Positions 44,579 to 56,137 of a DNA stretch of 64,000 bases are shown here, in pieces. The notes under the pieces are model-generated. The model was not told the origin of the DNA. It saw nothing but the letters and a program-made list of their open reading frames with translations, and did no database searches. How positions within the stretch are numbered: the first letter of the stretch is position 1; every line of letters starts with the position of its first letter. The stretch spans positions 9,799,047 to 9,863,046 of the forward strand of contig NC_047066.1 of assembly GCF_902459465.1 (NCBI RefSeq). Reading direction: 5' to 3'. A program made the position numbers and the translations under genes. The DNA comes from Asterias rubens (taxonomy: Eukaryota > Echinodermata > Asteroidea > Forcipulatida > Asteriidae).

Positions 44579-47500
44579 TTAGCGAGAGTGTGAGCGACTG
44601 TGGGAGTGCCCTTTGGAGCGACTGGGACTGCGAGATCGGGACCTAGAGTATGAACGCTTGTAGTGACGCTTTGGACTGTGGGAGCGTCGAGGACTTCGCT
44701 TCGGGCTGTAGTGTCGCTTGCTGATGGGAGAGCGACTTCGGGAACGACTGGAGCGGCTGTAGTCGGCCTTAACACGGATGTACGATTGATCACCCTGGAG
44801 TAAAAACAACACATTCGACAATCAGTGTTGGAGCCACGGTGGGCGGTGCTGGGCGGGCCTGCCCAGGACTCACAATTTTTGCCCAGCACTCTGAGAAAAA
44901 TACATTATGCTGCCCAGCACAGATTTCAAATATTGTCAATTTTGCATTGATCTGAGACAGAGCTAATGATGAGGAGTGAGAAAGAACACAATCCAAAGGC
45001 CATTCAACTTATTGCATGGCCCCATATCACAAACAGTTTGGGAACCTGGCCCCACTTCAGCAATAATGGCTCCATAATTTTTTTTATTCTTACATGTAAT
45101 TATTAATTACATGTAAGAATACTTTTTTTGATCCCCTTGCCCTTCTAACAAATCTTGATTTATTGCCAACCACTAAAATTGGTCTAGCTACAACCCTGTC
45201 GACAATAGTTATAGAAAAGTCTTTTCAGACTACTAATTTACTATTAAAATCTACCTACATGTACATGATGTTGATAAGGACTGCACTGGGATCAGTGTCA
45301 GGCATACCATAGATCATTATCAGAATCCAACAGTTTGGTTGCTGAAGAACCAGTAAACCACCAAGGGAGGTAGGACTTTTTGTACTCGGTTGAGTACCAG
45401 TAAAAAAAAATTTAGATGACTTTCCCAACAACAGAAACTCAGCAAAATTGTGGGCTGACATTTAGTCAAACAACCCACTTGATGCCATGAAGTTGATTTG
45501 AATATGCACTGCCGCTACTACTAGTAAATGGCCCAATTTCAAAGAGCTGTTTAAGCAGATTACAAATATAGCTAATAAATATAGCTAATTATCAAAAACG
45601 AGCAGGATACCACACACAGATGTGACATGGTGTTTTTACTGGTAAGGATACAATCTTTTAAGCAAAATCACGCTATTCTTAGCTACTTTTTGAGCTGAAG
45701 CAGCTCTTTGAAACTGCGCCCAAACTGCGTGGAATCTAGGGCCGAGTGTTACAATATTGGCCTTGATGACCTCCGTCCAAACAAAAAGTGGCTGAAATAT
45801 ATTACCTCATGAGAGCGAAACTTTGAATCATCTAAGGTCTTGACGGCATAGCGCATGTCTTCCTCACTCACGTACTCTACTACACCGGTGCAATCTCGAT
45901 GAACGTCGGCGTAGCAAACATCACCAGCTTCACGCATGTGGTCTTTCAGGTCCTGCCAGCTACCGGTGGAGGGGAGTCCTGGGCGAGGCAAATTTTTATC
46001 ATGCAATCATTGAAGACATTTATGTATGTTATATGGAAAGGTTTGTGGTAACACCATGTATTGACTATCTCTAAATGAATTGGGGTGGTTCTGAAAAGAA
46101 CTGTCGGTTTCAACTCAACGTTTCGATCCGTATGCTCTAATTGCTCTAGTTTCAAATCCTACATTTATGTTAGTTTGATTTTGAAACTTTGAGGGTGAGA
46201 AAAACAATGTTGTATAAGGATGTTGAATGGCAGCATATACAGTGCTCCCCAATGGGTTGAAAATCCACAAGACCACAGAGCATATACATCAGATTTTTTG
46301 CTGGACCTGTAAATGATGTAGAATGGCAGCATACAGCGCTCGAATTTGGATTGAAAATCCATGAGACCACACGGAACTTGCAGCTCAGAATTTTTACTAG
46401 ACCAGAATTTTGTCCTGGTCTTTAAAGTCATTTGTACATTGTATTGTGAAGCTGAAAGAATCATAACAAAAGTCTAGGATTCAAATTTCCAAGCATATTC
46501 AAACAGAAATCGAGCGTTGAAACGTATGAACTGCAAACGTGTGTCATCATAAGTGTTATCCAGAGTGAGAGGGGTGTCTGAGTGTTTTTTGGACACCCTG
46601 TTTTTAATCAGTGTAACAGACATTTTTAAATTGAATGCAAATTTTGACACCCTTCTACCAAATCCTGGCTAAAACCTCAGTCATCACAATGTATTTCAAC
46701 AATTCAAGATTCTTGGCTGTGCTGAAAAAAGAAAAAAAAAAGGAATGACAAAACATCACTATTAGGAAAGTAATGATTGAACAGCTTTCCTTATACCTTA
46801 CCTGACACGACACACCTGAAATGGGACCTCCTAGGTGGAGGACCGCCTCTCCTTCCACCTCCGCCTCCACCCCCACCTCCTCCTCCACCACCACCGCCCC
46901 CACTGTACCCGCCGCCGCCGCCCCTGGAGCCAGTATTACGAGGGCACTCGACACGGAGTTGATAACCATCATAATCATAACCATTTCTGTAGTAAATAGC
47001 ATCTTCTGCATCCCTGTTGAAAAATATATGTTTTTGTTATAAAGAAAAGACTCTATAGAGAAAGACTCAGCTAGGGTCGAAACGTCAGGCCATTAACTAT
47101 TTTTTGCAAAGAAAAGAGGGCTTAGACTAAATTAACGATAAGTTACAGAGCTGCGGCGATAACCATTAGCACACCTTGATTGATGAGCTGTAAATGGCTC
47201 TCTTTACAGCTCAACAAGGTGGGATACGATAACCGTATGCATATATAGCCAGTAGCCCTCGATCATTTCCCGCGCTGCGATGCTGATGGGCCAAATTTGG
47301 CTTATGTTGGTGTACATCAGATATTCTACATAAATTTTAAATAAAGCACTGTTCATCATCATTACTTCTAGATTACTAGAAACTATGAGCCTTGGTACAT
47401 CATCATTCATCGTACTGTGTAAAAATAACCACTGAATCAAAGGTAACGTCATCTGCATGAACCATCATAGAATGTAGTAACACTAGTCTGAAATGTTATT

Positions 47501-48019
47501 TGTTAGGTAACTATACTTTTTAATATAGGCCTACTTCACATTCACAATATTATTGAGTCGTTAAGTAAGCTTACCGTTGAAAATACAAAATTCACAGCAT
47601 ACAAAACAAACAAAAATCACAGCCAGAGAGGCAGTGTATTTGCCAATTTACTTTTCCATGATTTTACTTCTTCTTCTTTTTTATTATTAAGTAAGGAGTA
47701 AAAATAATGGTAAAAAAATGAATGGTTCAAAATAATAAAACTAAAGGCCAACCGACCGAGTTTTAAAATAATAAAATACATAAAATGTATACCTTTTATC
47801 CTCGAACTCCACAAAGGCGAAAGGTGGTCCAACAGACTTGTTTTTCAAGTCAATTTTGTTGATTCTACCATACTTGAAGAAGATGTCTTCGATGTCTTTG
47901 TCACGGATATCAGGAGGTAGATTACCGACGTAGATTCGGCCGTCTGTGGGACAACCACTGTCACGGCCGCGCGATGAGCCTCCGCCACCACCACCACCAC
48001 CTCGGCCGTAGTACGCCAT
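44579..48019 (-). CDS. SRSF1/9-like: Serine/arginine-rich splicing factor, SRSF1/SRSF9 type
   Basis: Minus-strand exons 48019-47793, 47013-46802, 45978-45806 and 44794-44579 join in phase to 275 residues. Domains in order: a Gly-rich N-terminus; RRM1 from about residue 28 with RNP2 'IYVGNL' and RNP1 'PFAFVEF'; a long Gly-rich hinge (about 105-130) with a run of more than 15 Gly; a pseudo-RRM with the diagnostic '[20 protein letters not shown]'; and an RS domain ('[20 protein letters not shown]') ending 'SHSRSHSR'. Family knowledge: it binds exonic splicing enhancers and promotes spliceosome assembly, with activity set by RS phosphorylation (SRPK, CLK). It is equally related in sequence to SRSF1 and SRSF9; its neighbours are those of SRSF9. 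Exon-intron order is normal, with no truncation. Confidence 0.95.
45086..45120. repeat. 35-bp perfect hairpin
   Basis: The 17-base arm ATTCTTACATGTAATTA is followed by one base and then its exact reverse complement. It lies in SRSF intron 3, between runs of T on both sides. Confidence 0.85.
47172..47223. repeat. Short palindrome related to the 41443-41572 element
   Basis: 'caccttg...gagctgtaaa' pairs with 'tttacagctcaacaaggtg' around 'tggctctc'. It shares the CACCTTGTTGAGCT terminus with the 130-bp palindrome. It lies in SRSF intron 1. Confidence 0.6.
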
Positions 48020-49180
48020 CGTTTTTACAACAAAAACAGAGCCTCGGAAAAGTGATCTGAACTCAAATGTTTCCCTTTAACCGGTCACGAAACGAGTTGG
48101 TTCAAGTTCAGGGAAAGGAAAAGGGGGAAAACGGGAGATATTCACTGTTAAAAATAGCAATGTTTTGTCAAAAATGAATTCACACACGAGGTTCGCAAGT
48201 AAGGAAATTGTTGTGCTCTATGATGCGATGCTTGAGTTCTCTGTGCACATGCGCAATTCACGGTACGGGACGGGCATGCGCACACATCGCGTCCCCCTAA
48301 ACAAAATAATGGAGCACAAAACAGGCACAATCAATCGGTCATCCGATGCTTGAAAGCGTCACAAATCTATCCGTAGCGCGCACGTTAATGAGGTTAAAGA
48401 TCAAATCCTGAATTTTCTCTGCAAAGCATTCATCGGTATTCCTGCGTGACCTCGGTATGAATGTTTAATTAGTCAAAAGAAATTAGTCAACAGAAATTTA
48501 TGTAAAAGTACAAACTGCTTAGAGTTTTTGCTCGGTGTTGTGACGCATATGGGAAACTTAATATTATTTTCCTCTCATATAAATGCCCTCAATTACCCAA
48601 CTTTTCAAGGTTACAATGCTTTATTTATTCGTTTGTATGAAGCATACAATCATGGGAAGTAATTTAATTGAAAGTTTGCAGAACATATTAAAATTCTGTA
48701 CGTGTTGCGGCTTGTTTTTTCGTGTACCTATAGTGTGCACTACCTTGGGGGGGGGGGGGCTATTGCACTCGGTATGTTGGATACGTCACGAGCTTTAACA
48801 ACACCACGCATGTCATGTGGCGTTTGTTACGAGCTGCTGTAGCACATCCTCTTTAGAGCGAATAGGAACAGAACGTTTTGATATATCTACCAATCACCGT
48901 CCAGCATACCTGCATAATTTGTTACAAGCTACCGAGAGCAAGCTACCGAAATGACCAATCAGAAATGTAGAAACAGGTTACCGCGGAGCCTGTTATCAAA
49001 CAAGTGGATAAAGAAGGGGGGGTCAAGGGAGGGGCGCCCGGCAGAGCATATCCCATGCAGGTAGTGTAAAAACACAATCAATTGAGAGATTTCACCATAA
49101 GAACAAATTCCAGAGACGAGAGAGAGACCAAGAGCTACTCCCAAAAAATCCGGAAAATTCACAAATTTCAGGATAACTTG
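48020..49180. promoter_or_regulatory. Divergent SRSF/DYNLL promoter region and candidate non-coding DYNLL exon 1
   Basis: SRSF transcription should start upstream (above 48019) on the minus strand. For DYNLL a strong donor AACTTG|GTAAGT at 49181 marks the end of a probable non-coding exon that would begin somewhere near 49000. A G-run is at 48751-48760. Exact start sites cannot be set from sequence alone. Confidence 0.45.
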
Positions 49181-50032
49181 GTAAGTATTTGATTGAATAT
49201 TTTAGTAAATAAATTTTTCAAAATTATCGATGATGATACTATAAAATTAAGAATTTTGAATTGGAAATTGTGTGTGTCATGTATGTGACCATCATCAGTA
49301 CTTTGGCGAAAATTAATAACCGAGTGACTTCCACCGCTGGTGGACGTGATGTATGCATGCCCATGTAGGACCTGTTGGTCTACTTCTACCTCCATGGTTT
49401 TTGGACCATGATTGGACCAGACCCTTCCGTTCAATTTCAACGCAACGGAGTCGAGGGAAACTTGTCTCTCTTGAACCTTTTGGGCCTCTCTATCGCATAC
49501 GTTTTCAAGCATCAAGCGTCATTAACCCGCAATAACCGGTTCCCTGTTTACTAGACGCAAGTGAAACGATTCACAGTACACGGAACATATTTACGATTCA
49601 TGTGAGGCCTTTTTGCTGAGTTAATTCACTAAAATCTTCACAATACTGAAATTTTCTACCCAAATTTACGGTTGTTTTGATGTATAAAGCTCACTCCGAG
49701 GTTCATTCTAGCTCATTGTGGAGGTATGGATCAACCATTCTGTGATAAGGGGTGTTCGCGCAAATCGCCCCGTCTTTAGCGCGCTATGCTTGAACAGCAC
49801 CCATTTCCACTGCATTATCGCGTTATAAATCTTTTTACAGCAAAGCATATCGTGATACTCTGAAAATGTCTTCGAGTGATATATTCACCACAATAAAAAA
49901 ATTGCGCCTAATGATATTATAAAATAATGTCTAAAACTAAAAGCCTTCAAATATTCTGCAAGAAAAATGGCAGCGTAAAAAATATTCTGCATTTTTTTTT
50001 TACAACTTTTGTTTCCTCTTTCGTTCCTGCAG
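49181..50032 (+). other. Probable DYNLL 5' UTR intron
   Basis: The donor GTAAGT at 49181 pairs with a classical acceptor (long pyrimidine tract, then CCTGCAG) ending at 50032, 19 bp before the start codon. Confidence 0.6.
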
Positions 50033-50051
50033 AAATACAACAATCATCACT

Positions 50052-50321
50052 ATGTCTGAACGCAAAGCAGTAGTCAAGAATGCCGACATGGCCGAAGATA
50101 TCCAGCAAGACGCCATTGAGTGCGCAACCCAAGCCATGGAGAAGTTCAACGTGGAAAAGGACATTGCCGCCTACATCAAGAAGGAGTTTGACCGGAAGTA
50201 CAACCCCACCTGGCATTGCATCGTGGGTAGAAACTTTGGCAGCTACGTCACTCACGAAACCAAGCACTTCATCTACTTTTACCTTGGCCAGGTTGCCGTG
50301 TTGTTGTTCAAGTCTGGATAG
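50052..50321 (+). CDS. DYNLL1: Dynein light chain LC8
   Basis: One coding exon of 89 residues, exactly LC8 length. The family core is unmistakable: '[20 protein letters not shown]', '[20 protein letters not shown]', '[20 protein letters not shown]' and '[15 protein letters not shown]', including the C-terminal Ser88 position. Family knowledge: LC8 is a homodimeric hub that binds short TQT-like motifs in dynein intermediate chain and many other partners. Vertebrates have two paralogs (DYNLL1/2); neighbours point to DYNLL1. The coding part is not interrupted by an intron, unlike my recollection of the vertebrate genes. An AATAAA at 50809 gives a plausible ~0.5 kb 3' UTR. Confidence 0.98.
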   Translation: MSERKAVVKNADMAEDIQQDAIECATQAMEKFNVEKDIAAYIKKEFDRKYNPTWHCIVGRNFGSYVTHETKHFIYFYLGQVAVLLFKSG

Positions 50322-50808
50322 ATGCAGCTCTACAAAAACCATGCTAATCTTGTGACAATGTAAATAGCTTAAAACTGGAAAGTCCTGACTTCTCAGCATC
50401 GATGATGGCGCACTTCCGAACCCGATGTCTATCACCACGCATGAGCCAGCACCCATTGGCATCTGCCCCAGACTATCGTACATGCAGACACATAGCGCTA
50501 TATGCAGTTGTTTGTACAAAAGCTATATGAACCCAAACAATACTAAATAACTTGAAGTACTATTACGCCTAGACATGTTTCCCTTTGTAATTATTGGTCG
50601 ATGCCTTTAGCTAAGTTCTTTACAAAAAGAAACGTAAGCAAATATTGTTCCCTTTGTGCTGCTGAGTAATGTACTAGACCATTTCGAAAATTCATTAACC
50701 ATGAAAAATAATCACATGGTTATCTGATTACCAGCAAAACTTTTGCCGAGTTCACATTTATCTTCTAAGTATCATTGCTTAAATATAAAGCTCTCCGAGA
50801 ACACACAA

Positions 50809-50814
50809 AATAAA
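50809..50814 (+). terminator. Candidate poly(A) signal for DYNLL
   Basis: AATAAA about 490 bp after the stop codon, the nearest canonical hexamer noticed in the right orientation. Confidence 0.5.
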
Positions 50815-51527
50815 ATGTCATCCAGAACAACTGGCTAACAAAGTGATATTATTTTTTAGAGCGAAAAGGAAGGTAGATATTAAAAAAAGGATAAGTTTTT
50901 TAACATAAAGTATAACAATGATTTTGCGTGTAATACTTGGTCTGATTTACTGACGGATTAGGCTAGTAAAAAAAATCACAAAGATGTGAAAAGCGCGATC
51001 CACGCATGCCACAACAGCCGCCTCAAAATAATTATAAAAAAGCAAGACGGTTAAAGATGAGCTGTTTTGTCATAAAACGGAACGAAAGTCTATAAGATCA
51101 TTATTTCCTGTCTCGACCTCTTTAATATTATACCAGGAATGATCTTATAATCAAACGTGTTCGAGTTGAGCTGTATTGAAGGGCCGCGCATCAGCGTCTC
51201 TGGCTATTTCTGTTGGCTGCATTAGCGACTTGTAAGAAAGATTTCAGTGATCCTGCCATTGGCAGATTGTAAAAGCCATCTTTAAAAACGACCTCGTATG
51301 ATGTATAGACAATTACTTAGACTATACAAAACATGTTCTGACAAACAAAAGTTCAAGCAAATTTTCAAATTCGTCAAATCTTGTCCATTCAGTATAGTGG
51401 GCCAGTTTAGTGCGAAGTGGACACACTGGATAGAGGCGTTGTAAAGTTGCCACTGGTGCCTCGAAACAAGAGCTTTTGAGTCGGCCCGTATCCGAAATGG
51501 CGGCTATGGCTATACGGCTGGTGCTAA

Positions 51528-51572
51528 GTATAAACATGGAGCAATAAACTAGAATGGAGCAATAGGTATAAA
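51528..51572. mobile_element. 31-bp micro-insertion (GGAGCAATAAACTAG family) with 7-bp direct repeats
   Basis: The core at 51535-51565 begins CATGGAGCAATAAACTAG and continues AATGGAGCAATAG, so the second half is a direct and not an inverted copy of the motif. GTATAAA flanks at 51528-51534 and 51566-51572. Confidence 0.7.
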
Positions 51573-51624
51573 CCATACTTCAACGGTGAAATATAGCCGT
51601 AGCTGTAGCCGTCAATTCTGACAC

Positions 51625-51781
51625 GGCCCCAAGTCAGTCACAGAGGCCACAAAAACGATAACGATAAAAATGCACGCCTTCGATTGGTTGAAATGCTCCA
51701 CGCAGAATACGCCCATATACGCTCATTCAACCAATCGAGGGCGTGCATTTATATCGTTATCGGGGCCTGTGTGACTTGGCC
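51625..51781. repeat. 157-bp foldback element
   Basis: The left arm ('aagtcagtcacagaggcc', 'cgataacgata', 'cgattggttgaa') is complementary to the right arm ('ttcaaccaatcg', 'tatcgttatcg', 'ggcctgtgtgacttggcc'), with small gaps. It is non-coding. Confidence 0.8.
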
Positions 51782-51799
51782 TTTATAAACCCTCACCCT

Positions 51800-53400
51800 G
51801 GCTGTCCTCCGTGTGCATCATCACCACGCAGCACATACCCGACGATTATTAGAAGAACAACGTGACACCCGACGAAGTTACTGAGGAAAAGAAAAAAAAC
51901 AAAGAAGAGTATTGCCAAGCAACAACTGCAACACATTAAATTTGTAAATTTAGTTCAGTTTACTTATAACATTAAAATGTAGAGACACAGGAAGGAGGCC
52001 GGTTCTCTATTTAAAAACGACGAGCATTCACATAATGCCAAAACCCATGTGATGACGCCCACAATATAAAGTGCAAAAATATAGTTAATGGCTTGACTGA
52101 CGTTAAAATTCGGCCCTATCAGACTCTTGCTCGAAGTCTACAATGACAGCACAACAAACATAACCATGCTTGGTGTAACCATGTGTAACCAAGGAGGTAG
52201 GATTAGAAAATTAGCTGCTAAGTGGAAATAGGCGACATGACATGAGAGCCAGAAAGAGAAAACACAGGGGGAAAAGCAAGCCGTGTAAACACGGGGTGGT
52301 GTAAGGGACTGGTTTGACACAAAATAAAGTATACAAAAATTATAACACATTGCAAAGTAATCTCAATGGAAGTAGGGTTATACACGTTCACTACGATTAT
52401 GTTGTATTTTGATGGGGTTAAGGGGGGGGGGGGCTAAACAAAATATACATGTATTGGGTTGGTCACGGAGCCAGTGTCCCACAAGGAAATCCTGGCCATT
52501 ATGTGAAATGAGTAAGGTGAAATTAACATGGAGGCGAAGGATGATGATTCAAAAGAGCTAGGGCACTATCGGAAGAAATGGTGACATAAGCTCTTGCCAT
52601 AAGCTTAGGGCGTTTTGAAGGGATAAAGTCAATCACCCATATGCCTCCAAAACAGAGAATTTATACACACTTTTTATTGAAAGGGAAAACACAAACACAG
52701 CCTTTATTCTGTCCCGATGGGAAGTTAACATGGGCTGGATGGGGAGAATTCAAAAGAGGGCGCTATCAGAAGTACTATTTAGTACATAGTTCGCCGTGGG
52801 GTGGGGGTAGGGGCGGGGACGTGGGACGGAATCTCCTGCCACACTGGCCCTACGTACCGCGTTGATGGGGGTTACACCAGACACTTTTTTAAAACTTGCT
52901 AAACAAGTCATCCAACTATAGTTAATACAAAATAAAGTTTAGTTGGCACCAGTGCTTTATAAAACGTTTTGAGATGTTTTCCCCGAGCATTACAACGATT
53001 TTATGTCTGTGACTGCTGTCTATCCACTGTCAAGCTCAATTGTGTTTCTTTTCGGAACAGAAAACAATAATTTCTGCACCGGGTGTTTACACTCGTTTTA
53101 TTGTCCCAAGACACTTCTTGTTATCAAAACACCTGAATCAATTCGGTTTTTTTTTATTCCCTTTCACTCAGATGCACAACCATCGAGTTTTATATTGACG
53201 TTTTTGTTTTACAATTATTTAATATAAACTGATCAATGATGTTCCAATGACCAGGCTTGATACCAGCTGATCCGGTTAAGCGAAGTGGAAACTTGGGGTG
53301 CGTTCGTTTAGCTTCCCTGGGTCGACCCCGGTGTGTGGCGGGGTTTTTTTCCAGGACGAACGTGTGCAGATAATTACCCACGTTTTTGGGGTTTTTTTTG
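51800..53400. other. Intergenic, no gene recognised
   Basis: Contains an 11-12 base G run at 52423 and short unsupported open frames. Confidence 0.5.
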
Positions 53401-53412
53401 CTACTTTTGTAC

Positions 53413-53801
53413 TTAAAGCACTGGGCAGTATTGGTGATAACTAAGACAAATTGCTCTCAAACATGAAAACTTCGAAACATGCAATTAATGGAGAGCTAGC
53501 TGTTGGTAGTATAAAACGATTTGAGAAACGACTTCGTCGGGTAGTTTTTGAGAAAATGAATATTTTTCACTCAAGTATTAAAAGACTTCATGCCGTAAGC
53601 CTTTTGTACGGCATCTGAAAGCATACAAATGATTTGCAACAAGGGTATAATTATTTTTTTCTTTCATTATTCTCTTTCAACTTCGGTGACCAATAATTTT
53701 GAGTCCAAATTTTCACAGGTTTATTACTTTATGCACTATGATGGGATCCAAGTGAGAATACTGGTCTTTGGCAAATACCAAAGATGTCCCGTGCCTTTTA
53801 T
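53413..53801. mobile_element. Family A MITE, strongly diverged
   Basis: Starts TTAAAGCACTGGGCAG and keeps the family order: 'gctgttggtagtataaaac', 'gagaaacgactt', 'caacttcggtgaccaat', 'ttttcacaggttt' and 'atgtcccgtgcctttta'. Confidence 0.7.
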
Positions 53802-54097
53802 AAGCAGCTATATGAAATTGGGCACCGTACACAAATTAGTATATTATGCGGCTTCGGTCTGAGGTTTCTCCGAAGCTGATTATTGCCAACCTACCAACAT
53901 TTTCACAAGTCAAGCTTGCTCTGCCGTCTTGATATTAAAGGGAAGGTATACATGCCTATGTTTGGTAATCCCTCTTCAATTCCCTTCTTCAATGGGGAAA
54001 AACAATAGTTAGAACCAGCAGCTTTCGATATAGTATAAAGCATTTTGACAATTTTATTATTTCACTTCAAAGTAGTGTGGTTATGTAAAAAATAACG

Positions 54098-54926
54098 TTA
54101 AATTCACCTGGAAATAGATTTTATTTTTTCTTCAAACATTAGAGTATAATGTTTCTGAACAATAAACTAATTTTTTTAGTAATTGTTTTTAACGATTTAA
54201 ATGTTTAAAACAATAAATAAAGTTGTGTGGGGAGTGACTCCGCCTACCCCTATTGTGACGTCAATCGAGGCAGACTTTGCCTCGATCGAATATCGAACAC
54301 ACGTACGTGCAAGTACATTCAAGTCCTAGTCGTGAGTTTGTACGTTTCGAAAAAGTTTTTCTTCTTGCATTTTTACGGCAATGTCGACCAGGTGTATTGC
54401 TGCTGGATGCACCAAAACAACTAAAGATGGGGTCAGTTTGCAAAGTGGTCCGGTCCGACGTCTTTTGCGCTGTGCAGCAAACACTTCGAGCCGTCATGCT
54501 TCGAGAATCCGGAATACACTACACATTTTGACATGAAGGGAAAAGTTCTTTTCTAAAACATGACGCCATCCCAACAATTTTTCCAGCTAGTGGGGAAGTC
54601 CAAGAAGGTACCTGAAAGACGAAACGAACCTAAAGGAGCATTTGCCTAACGTGAAAAAAATCAGGTATTGTTTCAACTTTGAGGCCATGTTTTTAGCTTG
54701 TGCCAAGCGTCACTATCTTGTTTTGGCACTGCATGAGATTCATCGCGCCTCGATTGACGTCATGAACAGCGCCCCTCGGGTCGGGCTTTTTTTCAAATTT
54801 GTAAATAACATGGAAACTATTTTTTTAAACCTTAGTTAATTGTTTATTCATATTCCACTCATCAAAACACATATTTCAGTGACAAAAGCTTTATTTTGAC
54901 AAAATACCACTTCCAGGTGACTTTAA
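54098..54926 (+). mobile_element. TTAA-flanked inverted-repeat element carrying a THAP-domain relic (Kolobok-like)
   Basis: The left end is TTAAATTCACCTGGAA. The right end read in reverse is TTAAAGTCACCTGGAA. Both sit at TTAA. Inner inverted words 'gtgacgtcaatcgaggc' (54255) and 'gcctcgattgacgtcat' (54747) add a second inverted layer. A THAP-like fragment lies inside. TTAA targets plus a THAP-bearing protein fit the Kolobok superfamily; P-type elements also carry THAP domains but have 8-bp TSDs. Classification is inference. Confidence 0.6.
54381..54640 (+). pseudogene. THAP zinc-finger relic, internally deleted and frameshifted
   Basis: One frame from 54381 reads 'MSTRCIAAGCTKTTKDGVSL', the typical THAP start with Cys-x4-Cys. 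The partner half 'FAKWSGPTSFALCSKHFEPSCFE' (shown in part: ALCSKHF, then SCFE) follows in another frame, supplying the Cys-x2-His pair. About 30 residues expected between them are missing, and a further shift occurs near 54555. The product cannot be a working THAP domain as it stands. Transposase sequence beyond it is absent. Confidence 0.65.
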
Positions 54927-55140
54927 AACTGAAAGAATTGACGAAACAAAATCTCGCCCACCGAAACTCTATAAATGCTTAGGACAACATTGAGCCTGGA
55001 AGTTCGATGACACAATGTAATTCTCATGGTCAAAAACTAATAACGTTAAAACTGAAAGAATTGAACAAAAAAAAACTCGCCCACTTGAAACTCCATAAAT
55101 GGTTAGGACAACATTGAGCCTGGAAGTTCGAATACACAAA
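54923..55140 (+). repeat. ~123-bp tandem duplication
   Basis: 'ttaaaactgaaagaattga' occurs at 54923 and 55046, each followed by 'ctcgcccac', 'gaaactc.ataaatg' and 'ggacaacattgagcctggaa'. The first unit starts on the TTAA that bounds the THAP element. Confidence 0.8.
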
Positions 55141-55641
55141 AAACGTTGACAATTGCGTCTAACTTTCCACTCGACTCAAGACCGCCGGCTGTCTGCTCCT
55201 TCCTTAAAAAATTAAAACCAACAACCTGTGATTTTTTGTTTCCTGTTTAATTATTGCTTTTAATTAAACTGAAACAGTTTCCGTAGTATTATATTGCTTA
55301 GCCACGCACGTTAAACTCATATTGCATCATCTTTGCTTTTAAAGAAAACATCACCATTTGGAGCTCAAACTGAGCTTGTTTGTTGAAAAAAAAACTTTAA
55401 TTAAAAGGTTTCACGCCGTTTTGGAATTTATTGGGTAAATGTTATTTTGTTTTAGAGCCACAACGACATCGGGTGTTTGTATTTGTGAAGACTGCAATGA
55501 GTGACAGCTAAGGGCAGCTGTTGACGGAACCTCAGAAGGTAATATAAACGGCTTGAAATGGAGACCAAACAACAGTGGATCAGGAGACACCGGCGGGTTT
55601 ATCACAAGCACTGAGGTAGGTACACTAATATTGGTCCAAAG

Positions 55642-55799
55642 GGCACTGGGGTCGATTTCACAAAGAGTTAGGACTAGTCCTAACTTAGGACTAGTCCTAG
55701 GAGATACACAAATTGCATGGATAGTCCTAAGTTAGGACGGGTAACTGGTCCTATCTCGAGATAGGACTAGCCCTAACTCTTTGTGAAATCTGGCACTGG
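55642..55799. mobile_element. Palindromic family C MITE with 8-bp TSD, inserted into a family A MITE
   Basis: The element at 55650-55791 runs from 'gtcgatttcacaaagagtta' to 'aactctttgtgaaatct'. GGCACTGG flanks both sides (55642-55649 and 55792-55799). That 8-mer is the head of a family A MITE (GGCACTGGACACC), which continues to about 56137. The order of insertions is therefore clear: family A first, then family C. Confidence 0.85.
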
Positions 55800-56137
55800 A
55801 CACCTTCGGTATATTTCAAAGACAAGTATTCTCATTCGGTGTATCCCAACATGCATAAAATAACAAATCTGTGAAACTTTGGAATCGGTTGGTCATCGAA
55901 GTTGCAAGAGAATAATGAAAGAAAAACACTCTCAGATGCCTGAAAAGGGCTTTATAGGCTTGAAGCCGTTTAATTATTTGAGTGAGAAATTACCTCTTTC
56001 TCAAAAACTATACGTTACTTCAAAGGGAGCCATTCTCACAATGTTCTGTATCACAAACCGCTCTCCATGCGGCTCGTTACAAAGTTTTTGTAACAATGTT
56101 TTTGAGTTACCACTATAGTGTACAGTCAGTACCTTTA
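55792..56137. mobile_element. Family A MITE, body
   Basis: Continues 'ctggacaccttcggt', 'attctcattcggtgtatccc', 'cataaaataacaaatctgtg' and ends near 'gttaccactatagtgtacagtcagtaccttta'. Its outermost left end lies before 55642. Confidence 0.7.

Noticed and set aside
46655-47042. Alternative open frames (Pro-rich plus strand, Ala/Val-rich minus strand)
   Set aside because: They are shadows of the Gly-rich hinge exon of SRSF.
49947-50519. 190-codon minus-strand open frame
   Set aside because: It is the antisense of the DYNLL exon.
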